Shown: positions 1 through 9,733 of the stretch, in pieces
Layout: every line of letters starts with the position of its first letter
Numbering within the stretch: the stretch's first letter is position 1
Source of the DNA: Choristocarpus tenellus KU-1152
Taxonomy: Eukaryota > Phaeophyceae
DNA: 32,112 nt
Direction of reading: 5' to 3'
Assembly (NCBI GenBank): GCA_964200185.2
Contig: CAXNAD020000075.1
Location: 1 to 32,112, forward strand
Program-made: the position numbers and the translations under genes
The notes under the pieces: model-generated
What the model was told of the DNA's origin: nothing
What the model saw: the letters and a program-made list of their open reading frames with translations, nothing else
Database searches by the model: none

Positions 1-45
1 AAACAAAAAAAATTAATCTTCCTTTTTTATAATAATTATTCTAAA

Positions 46-63
46 CCCCCCCCCCCCCCCCCC
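46..63. repeat. poly-C tract
   Basis: Eighteen consecutive C residues are flanked by CTAAA and TCCTG. It is likely unstable in length and difficult to sequence accurately. Confidence 0.95.
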
Positions 64-129
64 TCCTGTGTACACACATGTGATCAAGGCAAGTGACGAT
101 GCGATGGAGACAAAAGTCAAGGCAAGTGA

Positions 130-231
130 CTACAAATGCCGTACCAATGTGGTGTACAATCCCAGACAAGAAAAAAAATGTTTGATTGAAGAAAACACAG
201 TTATATTCCAGTCCAAACCGGCGGTGAGAAT
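130..231 (-). CDS. candidate last exon of the RCC1-repeat gene
   Basis: An acceptor (ccaacag) at 233-232 opens a phase-0 frame of 33 codons and a stop. It starts ILTAGLDWNITVFSS, which resembles the V-x-x-A-G-x-x-H strand needed to close an RCC1 propeller, with Trp for His. Support is only this short resemblance and a matching phase, so chance is a real alternative. Confidence 0.22.
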   Translation of the reverse strand: MLTAGLDWNITVFSSIKHFFSCLGLYTTLVRHL

Positions 232-622
232 CTGTTGGTACTCTGAAGTGACACTATTGGTCCCATGAATGGGGAGGAAAGAGCACATGGCTAGGAAAAG
301 TCAATGTCCTTACCAAAATCTGAGTCAAAGGTGCAGAGGCAAAGAGATAGTCAAGAAGAAATATGTGCACAATTGTCTTTTCTATGAAAAGATATGCACA
401 ATATTCTTCAAAGCACAACATCACACCATTTTTTTTGCTTGAAAGCAACATCAGAACTACTGTGCAGTATGATCCTGTTACTCCTAAAAAACAAACAAAC
501 CATCAATTCCCCAAGCGCTCGTCTACCCTATACCCTCACTACAAAATAGCCCAATCAAAGCAGCCTAAGGAAGCCTGCGATTGGTTCACAGACTCTGAGG
601 GGATGAGGAAATTGAGGGACAC

Positions 623-739
623 CTTGAGCAGGGTCTCATTGCTGCACCCAAGCATGCCGAATTCTTCCTTTCCCCAGGTGTACACACATCCCTCTTCAGT
701 GACGGCTGCTGTGTGGAACCCGCCGCATGCCACTGACAC
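623..739 (-). CDS. RCC1-repeat gene, exon 8
   Basis: 39 codons, phase 0. It starts VSVACGGFHTAAVTEEG and holds CVYTWGKEEFGMLG. The acceptor is tgcaacag. The donor is uncertain: AAG|GTGTCC at 622 is weak, and without it the frame stays open for 27 more codons to a stop at 539-541. If translation does end there, the protein is 404 residues. Confidence 0.82.
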
Positions 740-3700
740 CTGTTGCATATTTTCATTTATTTTCACATTAAAAAAAAAAATTAAAGCAAAAAAACAACAA
801 CACAAAGCATTCAGGTTGTACCATGGCAACATACGGCATATCCAAGTACATCCGCAACTCTCAGGAAGGGTGAGCAAATACCGGGAGGTAATTAAGGCAG
901 AATAAGACAGGACCGTGGATCAGGAGGATTGGGAGTTCTAACGCCTACCGTGCGTTTCCCATCCAACGGTCCCATCACCAGACTGGGCCATTCCACTCCC
1001 ATGACATGGGCTGCAGTTTCGTGTATCCACTCATAGCCAATGCCCAGCTGTCCGCTGTCTGCCCTTCCCCAGCAGTATACCTCCCCCTGTAGTTACGCCA
1101 GTCCAGTATGAATGTGTGTGTGTGTGTGTGTGTGTATGCATGTGTCACGAACAGGCAACAGGGTAAAATTCGCCTACTTAACCACTTCGAACAATTGCTA
1201 ACCCAGCTGGAGAAGAGGGTAAGGGTTACGGAAAATGTTGCTTGTGTTTCCAAGTGCCCAATAAGAAAAGGCAAGAAAACAGAGAGGGGAAACATTGCAC
1301 TTCTTTTCCCCTCCACATCTTGATTCCAAACTAACCATCTCTTCAACAGTATTATCAATACTTTTGCCATCATCACATGATTTGGTCAGCTAGCTTCAGG
1401 AAACGCAAATATGAAAAAGAAAGTTAAGGACCCCCTAGCTCCTGGACGTAACTGCCCATACTTAACACATAACAATGGTAAAGGTCCACTAGAAGGGAGT
1501 TTAACTCTCTCCAGTACCTCTCGGCCATTAGATCCATCCTGAAATTAAGATTGGGCACAACTCATGGTCTTGGCTATTACACCCACCTTACTCAAATCTA
1601 CACCATTTTCCGCACATAGTCCCTTCATCCCCTAGGATAAAAATTCACATTGTCTTGCTTATGTGCCCCTTTCTAGTTTCGCTCCAGTAACCAAAAGGTG
1701 CAAACGCCCTTATTGCTTCATGCCTAAGGAAACTGGGACCAAGAACAGACAAGAAGTGGATGCTGCTACTAATACTTGAGAAATAAGGTAAGCGATGCCA
1801 AACATTGCACACTCAGTTCACACAGGGACAACGCCTGCACCAGTTTTAAGCCCCATGTCAGGGGTCAGACCAAGAGCTGGAAGATTACCATCCACTCTAT
1901 GGAGCATCCCTGCTGGCCATCTATTTGTTCAACCCCTGGCAGTGGTATCAGCCCAGACTCTGTTCCTCACCCCTAAAACTGACCTCGTCTCTGACCTCAA
2001 GACCACCATGACCTATAAATGCACACTTCAAAACACTATCAAGACAATCCCAAGTGGCCATAGTGTGAACAGACAAACCCCCCACATAAACATGATTCAC
2101 AGGATCTTTGGTCACCAAATTGACCAACCCAGGCAAAGCAGTAGTTTTCCGGGAGTGTTCTTGTTTTCATGAATTGTGCCTCATTAGTCACCAGTTGGGT
2201 GTAACTGCTGATAGGATCCAAATAGCAACGTTGAGATATTTTAAGTCTCTGGCCAATAGGGGGCCCACTAGGTGTTGGGCTTTTAAGTTCTCTAGCACAG
2301 GGATTCAACTGCCCCAACCTTTCAATAATAGCATAACTAGAAACATATCAACATGGTTACTAACACCTTATCAGGCGAATATATCAGGTCACAAGACGCA
2401 GGTCAACTTCCAACAAACGCTGCCAGGGCATGGAATAGCGAATCTAACAAATGCATCAACCAAAAACCAAGAACCAGTCACCCACAAAAATGCCAGCAAC
2501 AACATTAGACAATAGCTAGACCCTCCAAGAAAACCAACAACAGCATTAACCAGAGTTGAAGCTTGCACACTGGTGGTGAGCTCAAGTAATCAGCAGAGTA
2601 AGTGCAGGACACACCATATCTATAGTTGTAGCGCAGCTTTGCTGTACTGTTTCCAGCAAAACCCCGCAGGGGGCGCATGGAACCTTTAGAAAAAGCAGAA
2701 CCTGTCCCTACCCTACTTAGTTAGCCTTCAACACAAAATTGATTCACGGCTAACCATAATACGTAGGCATTGTGGTTATTGTTCCGTTTTTGTTGCGCAT
2801 ACTTCCGCATAATCTAGACAGTCGGACCTTTGCTGACAACTACAATTCACTTCAAGTAGTGTAATGAGGTAGCTCAAGTGATGAGCTACAAGCACTAAAC
2901 AGAGCAATAAGTGTCAGGACCTCCCCCCCCACCCCCTCCCCTCTCCGTTTCAAATACAAATACCTTAGGAGTAACAGCAGCCGTGGTCAATCCCCCCCAA
3001 CCGACCGCAGTCACCACAAAGGGCTTCGTTGGGGAATTTGGCACCTGAAAAACAAGTTAAGAAACACACAAGCGTTTGCGTTTCTTACCGTCTTACGTAA
3101 TGCCTTTCCTTTTCCACTTACAAAAAAAGGACAAAATTTGTTTACACCTCCCGGGAATAAAATGTTAACATCATGGAACATTGAACATCATGCAACATTG
3201 CACATCATACAACCATCATGCAGTGTTACAGTGGATGTCCTTGAAGAAAAATCAAACGTATACTAGGTAGGAAAGAGCAAACAAATCCAAGCAAATAATT
3301 GATACAAAAGCGCAGCACATCTCTCCCCTTTACACACTCACAGAGTGTACCAAAAAAAAAAACACCGAACATTCTCAAAGTTGTTAAAAAATAAATAAAT
3401 AGCAAGCTTCACTATAGGAGCACAAGCACCACTGCATGCAGAGGGGGAGGGGAATCAATGGAGCCTTGTGGGGAGAGGAGAGTCAGGGCCCTCAACAAAC
3501 AATAAAGGAACAAGTACTCTCAAGTACTCAGATATACAATCTAAATACTATATCCTGTAGTAGTAAATGTGCAAAAAAAGATGAAGAGCTGCTTTAAATC
3601 AAGATTTCCCTTGAAAACGCCTCCTGGATGGCAAAAATTGGAGTTTGTACAAGAAAAGAAAAGAAAACCAATCCTCCCTCCCTCCTCCCAGCATAAGTGA

Positions 3701-6700
3701 TGAAAGATCTCTTGACATAAGAGATGGGAAAAATGTGTGAATGTAATCCTACAACCCATGCTTCACACATACGCATTCCAGGCACATTTCCTTTCATCGC
3801 AGGGGTTAGGGTTAGGGTTTGATTATCAAGACAGGCAGTTGCTGATGGACGGTCTGTTCAGTATCAAGTGCTCATCGCATGACACTTTCTAAGGCGGGTG
3901 TGGCTATCGCTATAAGCAAATGCAATACTCCTATGCAACAAGTGTGAGAAGAACAAGACCCTACAGAAAAACACCCTGCGGTGGGGACCCTAGCCCTGAC
4001 CTTGAAAAACATGCAATGGTATTGAGAGACACACAGAAAATACGCTATTGAACAGGGGCCACACGGAAATATGCCCAGATATTTGTGTATCCTATGCAAG
4101 GTTTCTGACAACCGTACAAGAGGTGACTTGTTTTAACACAGGTGAACACATCCCAATGTTCTCACTGCACACAAGAATTCAAATATAAATCTTACATACT
4201 TTTTACTCCCCCAGAGTACAGGAGCCTCCAAGCCCCTACCTAGAGACCCCCAAGCCGCCTGTAAGTTTCCCATGGAGTCCCCCAACCATCGGCATCCCCT
4301 CTAATGGCCCATGATTTCTCATTGTCTCAAATCAATTCTGGGGGGGGTGGGGGGGTGGGGCATCGAAGCTACTATTAAAGATTAGTGAAAAGCATGTCAA
4401 AATTTGTCCTGGGGGATGTGCGTTGTATCGCTGTTCAAACTTTAGATAAAAATAAAACACAACACAGTAATACTGGTACACAAACTATATTTCCGGGTAG
4501 AGGGATCAGCCTTCTTGCCACAACACACCCCATACACAAGAAACAATAACACAATCCCGCAAAGGGTTGTGTTATTAACGCTTCTCCTTGATCACTGGCA
4601 CCAGCCCCCCCTTCCCTCAATCACCCCTCCTAAACCCCACAGATCCCGGTCTTCCCCTAAACCTCGCCAACCTAACATATATATATATATATTGTAAAAA
4701 CAGGGAAAAAAGAAAGCCACTCACTGAAGGTCGGCCGCTTGCCCTTGTAAGAAGTTTGGCCCTTACTACTCGAGGAGAAGGCGGAGTTTCTTCTGCATTC
4801 CCTCCATTTCCTTTCTCCACCAGTGGCACCAGGGCACCATCTGGGGGCATCATTACCATTCCAGGCACTGTTAATATGCCCTGTGCCATTACACCTGGAC
4901 CAAGACCAAGCTATCACAACAGCATTTTATCATTTTTGTGAACACATTGTTGGCAGTGTTGGAGACAGAGGGGGATAGCGAAGATTTTTTTAAGTTTGTT
5001 AGGTTGGGTATAGCATTACAACATCATCCCACACCACATGCAAAATCGCAAAACCTAATCAAAAATACTGAGACCTGCAACATATCCAACACATTGTGCA
5101 TAATGGTAAGAGCCTTAAAACCATAGGTACATACATAAATATACCAAAAAAATACATATTTTGAGTGATGTTACAAAACACACAAAGCACTGACAACAAA
5201 TGGGTTATAGGTGTTACACCTCAGGTACATTGAAGCAACACCTCAACACCGACCAATGGCCTGGACACAAGAACGGTTGCACAGTTCCTCAGGAAAAGAA
5301 CAGAAATACCCATCCTCTTTATCACAGACAAAGATGACACTATCAATGCTTCCGTCCAAAATTGTTACACCAGTGGTTAACAACAATGGCATCGTGACAA
5401 ATAGTTGAATTTGACACAAACTCAGGACAGGGGGCAACTTCACATTTTGTCCATTCAACTATTAATACTAACACTATAATAGTCACTAAACATTATAGAT
5501 AATAATATACTAGTAGATATATACATCTCAAATCTAAAAATATCACAGATTGGAAAAATGCAAAGATTAGTAGAGATAGGAAACCTTCCAGGAAGAGAGC
5601 ACATGTGGCAAGAATGTCATGAACAGACTGTTCTGTTGTACATGTCACTTTTCACATTGATTTGTGTTGCCAATGATATGCTGAAAACTATCAACTCTCA
5701 ACATAACCCACCATTTGCTATGGCAGCAAGTGGGATCCAGCACTATCAACAAAGCTATTGTGATGATCTTATACCCCGGGGAGTCAGGGGGGGGCATGAA
5801 CCATGCTGACACGATGGTTCAAGGGGGCCAGCACACCTTTGTCAGAGCCTGGCGAAGCACATACAGCCCTTTATACTCAGTGGTGACAATTTCACCATCG
5901 TTTTCAGGGGCAACCTTTTATGCCTGCTTTCTGGCAAAACAGCAACTACGTAGATATTTATTTTTTATTTTTGCAAAGTCAAGAGGAAACCTTCCCTTGT
6001 GTTCTAATGTGGCTCTCACAATGCTGCGGACATCAACAGTAATAAAGTCATAAAAAAATACGTCTATTTGAAAAGGCATTCTGAGCTCAATTTGGTTGTG
6101 AAAAAATACAAAGAAAAAGAAAATGAGGCAACAACAACAACACACTAAAATGCAGCCACAAAACAGTACGCATGATTACAAATGCTACCCATTGCCATGC
6201 TATGTGATAAACAACATACCACAAAGACAGTGTCACGCTAGCACAACTCCCAAAATATCACACAGCATATCGCACCCAACATGCTCAACATATTGCCCAA
6301 CAATACATAGTGAATAATAGGTATGAACACAGTGAACGCCAGCATATAACAATTTGTGTGTGTGTGTGCAAATGATACCAATATTGGGAGGATAGGGAGG
6401 CCGTCAGTTGAATGCATCCTATAGGCCTAGAGTGAAACAAGGAGGTCGTTCTATTGGTCGATGAGTTACTTTTCATCCAAAATGTTGGCTAAGCCCTCTC
6501 TATCTTGTGGTTGCTCCTATGTATTATATTTGTTAACCTACCCAAGATTTTTGAACAAAAAAAAATTCACAGTGCAACATTTGGAAAATGCAATAGTTTT
6601 TCTTTTCTTTTCCTGCAAGACAAGTATGTTTGTAGGTCTGCAGCCTTTCTTGTACCTCCTTTTCGTTTACATGGTTTCTTTTCCATCCAAGATGTTCAAT

Positions 6701-8993
6701 AAGCACCAGAGTAGACCAAAGGGTAACAAGATACACCACCTCTCTCACATTAACTGACCTGGCCATAGCTGCTGCCCCCCCAGCTGTACACTGCTCCTCC
6801 CTCAACAACAGCAGCAGAGTGTATGCCTCCAGCAGAGATTACAGACACCCTCAGAGTATCTGCCCCCCCTATGGCTGGTGCCATACCATTGCTTCCACCC
6901 AGAGACAGGGCCTCAATGATTCTTGGCCGTGCAAGGCTGTGATTATCACCATGTCCAAGCTGAGAAGACGACAGAGCAGGCAGTATTGCCACCCATGTGG
7001 GGAGGAGTGGAAAGGTTGCAGGGATCACTGTTGTCTAAGCAGCTGAGGGAGGTGAGTGGGGGATGTATGTATCCTCATGAGATCCTTATCATTTCTTATT
7101 TTTCTTCTTGGGTGCACTTCTGTTATCACTTACAACTATCAGGAGACAGTTGCCCTACACTGCCTGTCATTCACGTATTGCCTGAGTCCGTCTACTCTAC
7201 AACGTCTGCTGTCTCAAATAGTATTCAACTTAACATCTGTTGTTATGACAATGCTCAGTATCATTTGCTCTAGATCATCTGATGCCGAGCAAATGGTCAA
7301 GCTCATTTGCCCTGTAGCATATATTGTCAACAAAAATGTCTGCAGCCCTTAATTGCTCAACTATTAATTATGCAAGGCAGCCTACTTATATGCTTATCTC
7401 ATGCAATTAGCCTTGACCTTTACATTTTAAATCAGAGAAAGCAAAAAAATGGATCTTTTTGGCAGGAGAAAGAAGTAGCACAAAAAAGGGAAAAATGTCT
7501 TTAGATCATACACATTCAGGACGTCTGTTATTCATGAAACACTCAGGCCCACTATTGCTCCATAACATCCATTGTCCTGGACAACGCTTGAAGTTACGCA
7601 ACTATAGTGTTTGTTGCTTGGCAAAAAATAGTCAACTCATTCTGTTGTGGGGATAATGCTTTGTCATGAGTAACTAGCGTCAGGTTGCATTGTGCAAGCA
7701 CTGGGTAGTTCAAAGTGTGATCAAATCGGATATTAAAAAGTAGGGAAAAAAAGTTTCAAATCTGTAGTAGAGGTATTACAGATACACCTTAGGAGGAGAG
7801 ATTGGCTCCAGGAAACAGGTAGATTGATGGAATCCGAAAACATGACAACTGAAACTATTGTATGTATGACAGTCACTCAAACCGACTCGAATATCATGGA
7901 CTGACAGCAATACTAAATTGCAAATACAAGAACACATTTTGCAGCTTCAATGATACTCTGTCATGCACGCAATAACCCACATGGTAGTGTTTGGATCAGC
8001 AAGAGCAGTGGATCGAGATATATAGTAGAAGAAAGGCAGCAACCCTTTTGCTGAATGATAGAATGAACAACACAGGAGTCTCATGCAGTCCACTGTACGG
8101 TAGTGACATGAGGTGGGCTTTACATCATACCTGGCCACAAGCCCCCCAGCCCCAGCTATAAGCAGCACCTTGCGCACTCATGGCCAACGTATGCCTTGAT
8201 CCGCACGACACCTGCACCACCCTGATGCCTTTCAGCGCTGTACAGATCTCAGGCGACTTCGAGAATGGCTGTTGCATACTCTCCTGGCGGTGCAGGAAGT
8301 GAGGGGAGCGCAAGCATGCGCCATCTTCGCTCTTCTGAGTCATGGAAGGAGTTTTGCATACACAAAACATGCGCATGGGGGGGAGATTTTCCGATTTTGA
8401 TGAGATTATACGGCTGACGATGATGTACTAGTGTTGAGGCATACAATCACGCAACTCAAGGGCCTCACCATGAAAAAACTTTCTCACCGGGGGTCATAGA
8501 GCTTCCTGACGAGACTAAGTAACCCGTAGACAAAGATCTACTCATGTCGCCTCGACGCCGTCGGATTCATAGGGACAACCTATTGTGCGTACCTCGTTTT
8601 GATCGCAATCGTTTTCCTCGTCAATATTCAACTCCCCACATAAGCCAGACACAGTGGGATGATAGAAGCCAAGTTGACCTGTCATGGCAACAAGCACAGA
8701 TGTAAGGGAGGATCTTCATCCATCGGAAAGATTCATGTTCGTTACTAGACAAACCGGTTTCCAAGATTCTCAACGAAGCAGGTAGAGATGAGACAAATTA
8801 TGGACAACACCGAAGGGGATGACAACCTCTAAAGTAAGAAGAGCATAGTGCAGCACCATCGTTCGCCCATCTTACCATCCTCATTATTACCCCAGAGTAG
8901 GACAATATTTGCCGAATAGCGACGAGGGCAGGCTTTGAGACGGTTGACGCCATCCAAGTTCTCTCCTTCTCTTCTCTTCGTTGTAGTATCCAT
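623..8993 (-). CDS. RCC1-repeat (beta-propeller) protein, 8 exons assembled, 3' end unresolved
   Basis: Exons in transcript order are 8993-8876, 8678-8593, 8334-8131, 6959-6759, 4910-4725, 3044-2964, 1086-949 and 739-623. They total 1131 bases, or 377 codons with no internal stop. Every junction is GT-AG with matching phase. The product carries at least five RCC1-type units, recognisable by WGNNEDGQLG, GWGACGQLGHGD, GGSSYGQLGLG, WGRADSGQLGIG and WGKEEFGMLG, each with a V-x-x-G-x-x-H-type strand where expected. The family forms seven-bladed propellers used in guanine-nucleotide exchange, chromatin binding or as protein-binding modules. No other domain (BTB, HECT, ankyrin) is visible, so the exact role cannot be named. 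The start is the first in-frame ATG, preceded by a TATA-like box. A closing strand to pair with the first blade is missing, so more 3' sequence is expected to the left. The gene diverges from OXA1. Confidence 0.88.
949..1086 (-). CDS. RCC1-repeat gene, exon 7
   Basis: 46 codons, phase 0 at both ends. It starts GEVYCWGRADSGQLGIG and ends PSLVMGPLDGKRT at donor ACG|GTAGGC. Joined to exon 8 it reads GKRT-VSVACGGFHTAAV, a canonical repeat order. A (CA)n tract on the transcribed strand lies just upstream of the acceptor. Confidence 0.85.
1087..2963 (-). other. intron 6 of the RCC1-repeat gene
   Basis: 1877 bases between GTATTT and ACTACAG on the minus strand. It holds a (TG)11 microsatellite and overlapping plus-strand frames of about 125-135 codons at 1795-2515 that look like chance. 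The plus strand is A+C-rich here, as expected of the template strand of this gene. Confidence 0.7.
1113..1134. repeat. (TG)11 microsatellite
   Basis: Eleven TG units lie within the intron, about 27 bases upstream (in minus orientation) of the exon 7 acceptor. On the transcribed strand it reads (CA)n and may serve as part of the acceptor region. Confidence 0.95.
2964..3044 (-). CDS. RCC1-repeat gene, exon 6
   Basis: 27 codons, phase 0 at both ends. The acceptor is cttgtttttcag and the donor is AAG|GTATTT. It encodes FVVTAVGWGGLTTAAVTPK, the middle strands of an RCC1 blade. Splicing to GEVYCWG of exon 7 completes the unit. Trp and Thr replace the residues usual around the G-x-x-H site. Confidence 0.85.
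3167..3221. repeat. 17-base tandem repeat, about 2.6 copies
   Basis: Unit 1 is AACATCATGGAACATTG at 3167-3183. Unit 2 at 3184-3200 differs by one base (C for G at position 10). A degenerate third copy follows. It is intronic, and no function is apparent. Confidence 0.85.
3803..3820. repeat. interstitial telomere-like TTAGGG block
   Basis: GGG followed by two exact TTAGGG units and a partial third, inside intron 5 of the RCC1 gene. A similar pair occurs at 13563-13574 on the same strand. Confidence 0.8.
4677..4692. repeat. (AT)8 microsatellite
   Basis: Eight AT units lie 33 bases downstream (in minus orientation) of exon 5's 3' end, within intron 5 of the RCC1 gene. Confidence 0.9.
4725..4910 (-). 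CDS. RCC1-repeat gene, exon 5
   Basis: 62 codons, phase 0 at both ends. It starts LGLGPGVMAQG, which completes GQLGLG after exon 4, and continues through a Pro/Gly-rich loop to LLTRASGRPS. The donor is TCA|GTGAGT. An alternative acceptor 16 bases further on would break the LGLG motif, so the start at 4910 is preferred. Confidence 0.85.
4911..6758 (-). other. intron 4 of the RCC1-repeat gene
   Basis: 1848 bases from GTCAGT to GTGATAG. The plus strand is strongly A+C-rich: I count 45 of 60 bases as A or C at 6121-6180. It contains a hairpin at 5797-5821 and a (TG)7 run at 6355-6368. The GQ-LG join of exons 4 and 5 leaves no gap to fill. Confidence 0.7.
5797..5821. repeat. inverted repeat in an intron
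   Basis: Eight-base arms TGAACCAT and ATGGTTCA pair perfectly across a 9-base spacer. It follows a run of eight G. It could form a hairpin in DNA or pre-mRNA, but could also be chance. Confidence 0.6.
6759..6959 (-). CDS. RCC1-repeat gene, exon 4 (one blade)
   Basis: 67 codons, phase 0 at both ends. It starts LGHGDNHSLARPRIIEAL, contains VSVISAGGIHSAAVVEGG and ends YSWGGSSYGQ. The acceptor has a strong polypyrimidine tract (gtcttctcag) and the donor is CAG|GTCAGT. It completes the repeat begun in exon 3 and starts the next one. Confidence 0.93.
6960..8130 (-). other. intron 3 of the RCC1-repeat gene
   Basis: 1171 bases from GTATGA to CTTCTCAG. I see no other exon or element. The spliced product is continuous at GQ-LGHGD. 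Confidence 0.75.
8131..8334 (-). CDS. RCC1-repeat gene, exon 3 (one blade)
   Basis: 68 codons, phase 0 at both ends. It holds VVQVSCGSRHTLAM and GAAYSWGWGACGQ, a clear RCC1 repeat. The acceptor follows a pyrimidine-rich tract ending ccatgactcag, and the donor is GTATGA. The exon ends exactly between GQ and LG of the repeat signature, at the same point as the next exon. Confidence 0.92.
8593..8678 (-). CDS. RCC1-repeat gene, exon 2
   Basis: The acceptor reads ccatgacag before GT CAA CTT GGC, which completes GQLG of the first repeat (intron phase 1). The exon then encodes an acidic stretch (NIDEENDCDQNE) and ends in phase 0 at donor GTACGC. The flanking introns are 197 and 258 bases long. Confidence 0.82.
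8876..8993 (-). CDS. RCC1-repeat gene, exon 1 (start codon)
   Basis: Encodes residues 1-39 plus one base of codon 40. It begins with ATG at 8993 (MDTTTKRREG) and ends in the first propeller strand, IVLLWGNNEDG. The donor is GTAAGA at 8875. Reading on past the donor gives KMG instead of QLG, whereas splicing to exon 2 restores the canonical DGQLG motif. An in-frame GTG at 9050 is less likely as the start. Confidence 0.8.
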
Positions 8994-9031
8994 AGAGATA
9001 CAGGGACAAGGGTCGACAAAGACGACCCTGG

Positions 9032-9038
9032 ATTTATA
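9032..9038 (-). promoter_or_regulatory. TATA-like box of the RCC1-repeat gene
   Basis: Minus-strand TATAAAT, 45 bases upstream of the ATG at 8993. If it works as a TATA box, transcription would begin about 10-15 bases before the start codon. Confidence 0.45.
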
Positions 9039-9176
9039 CCTTTCGTGCACGAGTCCTACGCAGAGGTAGAAGTAGCGAGATTTTCACGCTATGCCAGGTA
9101 TACAGACCAAAAATTGCAGATGTTGAGGACGATAGACTCCTTGTCTTTCTCACAGGTTTTGGACAAGAACAATGAA

Positions 9177-9208
9177 TGATTCTTGAGAAATGATTCTTGA
9201 GAAATGAT
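9177..9208. repeat. 14-base tandem repeat in the divergent promoter
   Basis: TGATTCTTGAGAAA occurs at 9177-9190 and 9191-9204, followed by a partial TGAT. Its central position and perfect copies make it a candidate duplicated factor-binding site. Confidence 0.9.
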
Positions 9209-9228
9209 CCACATGACGATCCATGTGG
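9209..9228. promoter_or_regulatory. inverted repeat in the divergent promoter
   Basis: CCACATG and CATGTGG are perfect seven-base arms around the 6-base spacer ACGATC. It lies just after the tandem repeat. It could bind a dimeric factor serving both genes; this is inference. Confidence 0.55.
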
Positions 9229-9292
9229 CAGGAAACTACACCTCCGGAGGAGCATAGAACCTAAAGGTTACTCTCTTCATCACATCCAACCC

Positions 9293-9299
9293 TATACTT
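9293..9299 (+). promoter_or_regulatory. TATA-like box of OXA1
   Basis: TATACTT lies 39 bases upstream of the ATG at 9332, close to the spacing of the TATA-like boxes of the other two genes here. Confidence 0.4.
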
Positions 9300-9331
9300 T
9301 CACCTTGTCCCTGACAAACTCCTAGTTGGAA

Positions 9332-9733
9332 ATGCTCTGTGTGAATCGCCTGCTAGGGTATGTAAGGCCTTTGCGACCAGACCTCTGCAATACGGCTTCT
9401 AGTCGAGTGCCAACTGCTCGTGCCCTAGTAGTAGGCAATGTCTACACGGGCAAGCACCCCAACCCCTCAACTGAGTACCAGGATTTCAGTATAACCTCTG
9501 GAGTTGATGGTCGAGTGCTCTGGAGAACGATTGGTCTGGTCCCCGCTTTAAGGCCAACTAATGCCTCGACCCTAGTACCAAGCAGGCGGAGTTTGTCTAC
9601 CTCGGCTAGGAAGGGAGGTGACCCTACTGTTGTGGATGCTCCAGTCGTTCCTGTTACTCCCTCATCTACCCCCTCTGAGTCGGGATCGCCCCCTATCGGA
9701 GATGATTGCTCGACAATTCCTGGAATTGATCAG
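9332..9733 (+). CDS. OXA1: OXA1 exon 1 (presequence and linker)
   Basis: 134 codons from ATG 9332 (MLCVNRLLGYVRPLRP) to donor CAG|GTAGCT. A second phase-0 donor, AAG|GTCGTT at 9757, would add eight residues. An upstream in-frame TTG is not used as the start. The region is rich in Ser, Thr, Pro and Arg, as mitochondrial presequences and linkers are. Confidence 0.75.

Larger units (their letters stand above)
1..622. other. 3' part of the RCC1 gene or flank, unresolved
   Basis: It contains a run of 18 C at 46-63, an A/T-rich start, and intron or 3' UTR sequence of the RCC1 gene. Apart from the candidate exon at 130-231 I see no coding segment I can defend. Confidence 0.4.
3045..4724 (-). other. 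intron 5 of the RCC1-repeat gene
   Basis: 1680 bases from GTGAGT to TTTTTCAG. It holds a 17-base tandem repeat, a short TTAGGG block, G-rich and C-rich runs near 4340-4360, and an (AT) tract at 4677-4692. No further exon is needed to join exon 5 to exon 6. Confidence 0.7.
8994..9331. promoter_or_regulatory. divergent promoter between the RCC1-repeat gene and OXA1
   Basis: 338 bases separate the two start codons, with the genes head to head. The interval holds TATA-like boxes facing each way, a 14-base tandem repeat and a 7-base-arm hairpin. It is also where base composition switches from A+C-rich to T+G-rich on the plus strand. The promoter role is inferred from gene arrangement. Confidence 0.65.

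Noticed and set aside
363-905. Plus-strand open frame of 180 codons, among the longest in the window
   Set aside because: It lies antisense to RCC1 exon 8 and extends into intron; it shows no domain, and the minus-strand exon is clearly the coding one.
1948-2317. Minus-strand stretch VNHVYVGGLSVHTMATWD, resembling an RCC1 strand, inside intron 6
   Set aside because: Exons 6 and 7 already join into a complete RCC1 unit (TTAAVTPK-GEVYCWG). An extra exon here would duplicate a strand, and its boundaries are poor.
1795-2515. Two overlapping plus-strand frames of 125 and 135 codons
   Set aside because: A few frames this long are expected by chance in 32 kb of six-frame sequence; they have no domain and sit in an intron of the opposite strand.
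5812-5917. Minus-strand segment reading VAPENDGEIVTTEYKGLYV between AG and GT
   Set aside because: RCC1 exons 4 and 5 join perfectly at GQ-LGLG, leaving no place for it; the flanking splice signals are weak.
8829-9050. Starting the RCC1 protein at an upstream GTG (9050)
   Set aside because: GTG is not a usual start in eukaryotic nuclear genes, and an ATG in the same frame lies 57 bases downstream with a suitably placed TATA-like box.
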